From IMG/VR virus record IMGVR_UViG_3300044922_000470, positions 1-36,958 of that record: 36,958 nucleotides of DNA; one strand, given 5' to 3'. The DNA comes from a virus. This document shows, piece by piece, positions 36,567 to 36,958 of the stretch. The notes beneath the pieces are model-generated. The model did not search any database. It was given only the letters and a program-made list of their open reading frames with translations, and was not told the DNA's origin. The translations under genes were made by a program, and so were the position numbers. The first letter of the stretch is position 1. Every line of letters starts with the position of its first letter.

Positions 36567-36958
36567 TCAGCGCGACTCCACGGCCCACTTGAACGGGAAG
36601 GCTAACGGCCCTCTGCGCTCCTCGTCGGGATTGGCGGCATCGTATTCACGGCTCGGTAAGTTCAGAATCGCCGCCTCGCGGTGGCCGTGGCAGGGCGTGA
36701 AACCGTGAAACAAACCTGCCGGGATGATGAGAAGCTGCTGCGTGTCGGCAGAAAGAATGATGGTCTGTCCGCGCATGGCCTTTGCGTCCCAAATGCCGAC
36801 CTTTGCCGCGCCTGCTACGCAAAACCACCGATCCACTTGCAGCCTGTGGCGGTGCCACGCCTTCACCACGCCCGCCGAGCAGGTCGTGATGTAGGCTTGG
36901 CCGAAGCCGTGCGCGTCATCCGATGCGCGGAAGATTTCGGTGAGCTTGCCCCGCTCAT
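36567..36958 (-). CDS. dTDP-4-dehydrorhamnose 3,5-epimerase-like cupin, copy 2 (truncated by window edge)
   Basis: The right edge cuts this gene about 13 codons after its start; the remaining 130 codons are open. It is close to the copy at 216-644 (KAWHRHRLQVDRWF, NPDEERRGPLA) with scattered changes, mostly conservative, in its C-terminal part, while its first 124 available bases are identical to the other copy. The motifs are those of the RmlC-like family. The two copies are probably working paralogues created by duplication of an epimerase-appendage pair. Confidence 0.8.
   Translation of the reverse strand, partial: ERGKLTEIFRASDDAHGFGQAYITTCSAGVVKAWHRHRLQVDRWFCVAGAAKVGIWDAKAMRGQTIILSADTQQLLIIPAGLFHGFTPCHGHREAAILNLPSREYDAANPDEERRGPLAFPFKWAVESR
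36835..36958. repeat. 124-bp exact repeat, right member (matches 484-607)
   Basis: Identical to 484-607 over its full length and ends at the last base of the window, as expected when an assembly stops inside a repeat. Confidence 0.95.

Noticed and set aside
1-36958. Direct terminal repeat marking the physical genome ends
   Set aside because: The matching copies are diverged along most of their length, are not placed at both extreme ends, and only the last 124 bases are identical; duplication with an assembly break explains this better.

Overview
The window looks like nearly all of one temperate, lambda-like tailed phage (siphovirus type) of a GC-rich bacterium. The evidence is a lambda-order head module (small terminase, GpA-type large terminase, gpW-like protein, GpB-type portal, protease/scaffold, capsid), a short tape-measure candidate, a tyrosine integrase beside a phage attachment site made of the 3' half of a tRNA-Ser gene, and an early recombination and replication block. 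No host housekeeping gene is visible. The host is unknown; GC content, weak Shine-Dalgarno use and the style of the secreted Asn/Thr-rich protein make me think of Verrucomicrobiota, but this is only an impression.

Layout. Almost everything is on the minus strand, so genes are read from high to low coordinates. About 27.9-23.8 kb holds the integrase, four small ribbon-helix-helix (RHH) regulators (one on the plus strand, divergent), an excisionase-like HTH protein and a string of tiny overlapping genes. About 24.2-18.1 kb holds a nuclease, an annealase-like protein with an SSB-type tail, a RecE-like exonuclease, an HTH protein, a cytosine methyltransferase split by a G10 tract, a replication protein with embedded iterons, and small regulators. 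About 17.9-3.4 kb is packaging, head, connector and tail; a two-domain glycosyltransferase sits just after the capsid gene and its terminator. About 3.5-0 kb holds a Thr/Ser-rich protein, a second glycosyltransferase, an RmlC-like epimerase and an appendage protein that runs off the left edge. The right edge (about 37.0-29.7 kb, minus strand) starts with a second epimerase-appendage pair and continues with a secreted fibre-like protein, small membrane protein, Ig-like protein, collagen-like tail fibre, LamG-like protein, then holin, lipoprotein and amidase.

The two ends therefore continue one another: the left edge breaks inside copy 1 of a duplicated epimerase-appendage pair and the right edge inside copy 2, with 124 identical bases ending exactly at the last base. 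The simplest reading is a circular or circularly permuted genome whose assembly broke at this tandem duplication.

The only substantial plus-strand block (28.2-29.7 kb) is a four-gene, translationally coupled operon beside attP: metallophosphoesterase, winged-helix-like protein, HExxH zincin-like protein and a two-helix membrane protein. It is the best candidate for an undescribed accessory system. Other points of interest are the divergent RHH switch with 10-bp repeats, a recurring TTGACAY motif 13-21 bases before uncoupled start codons on both strands, the lambda-style origin, and the phage-borne glycosylation genes. All functions are read from the sequence and from memory of families; no search was run.
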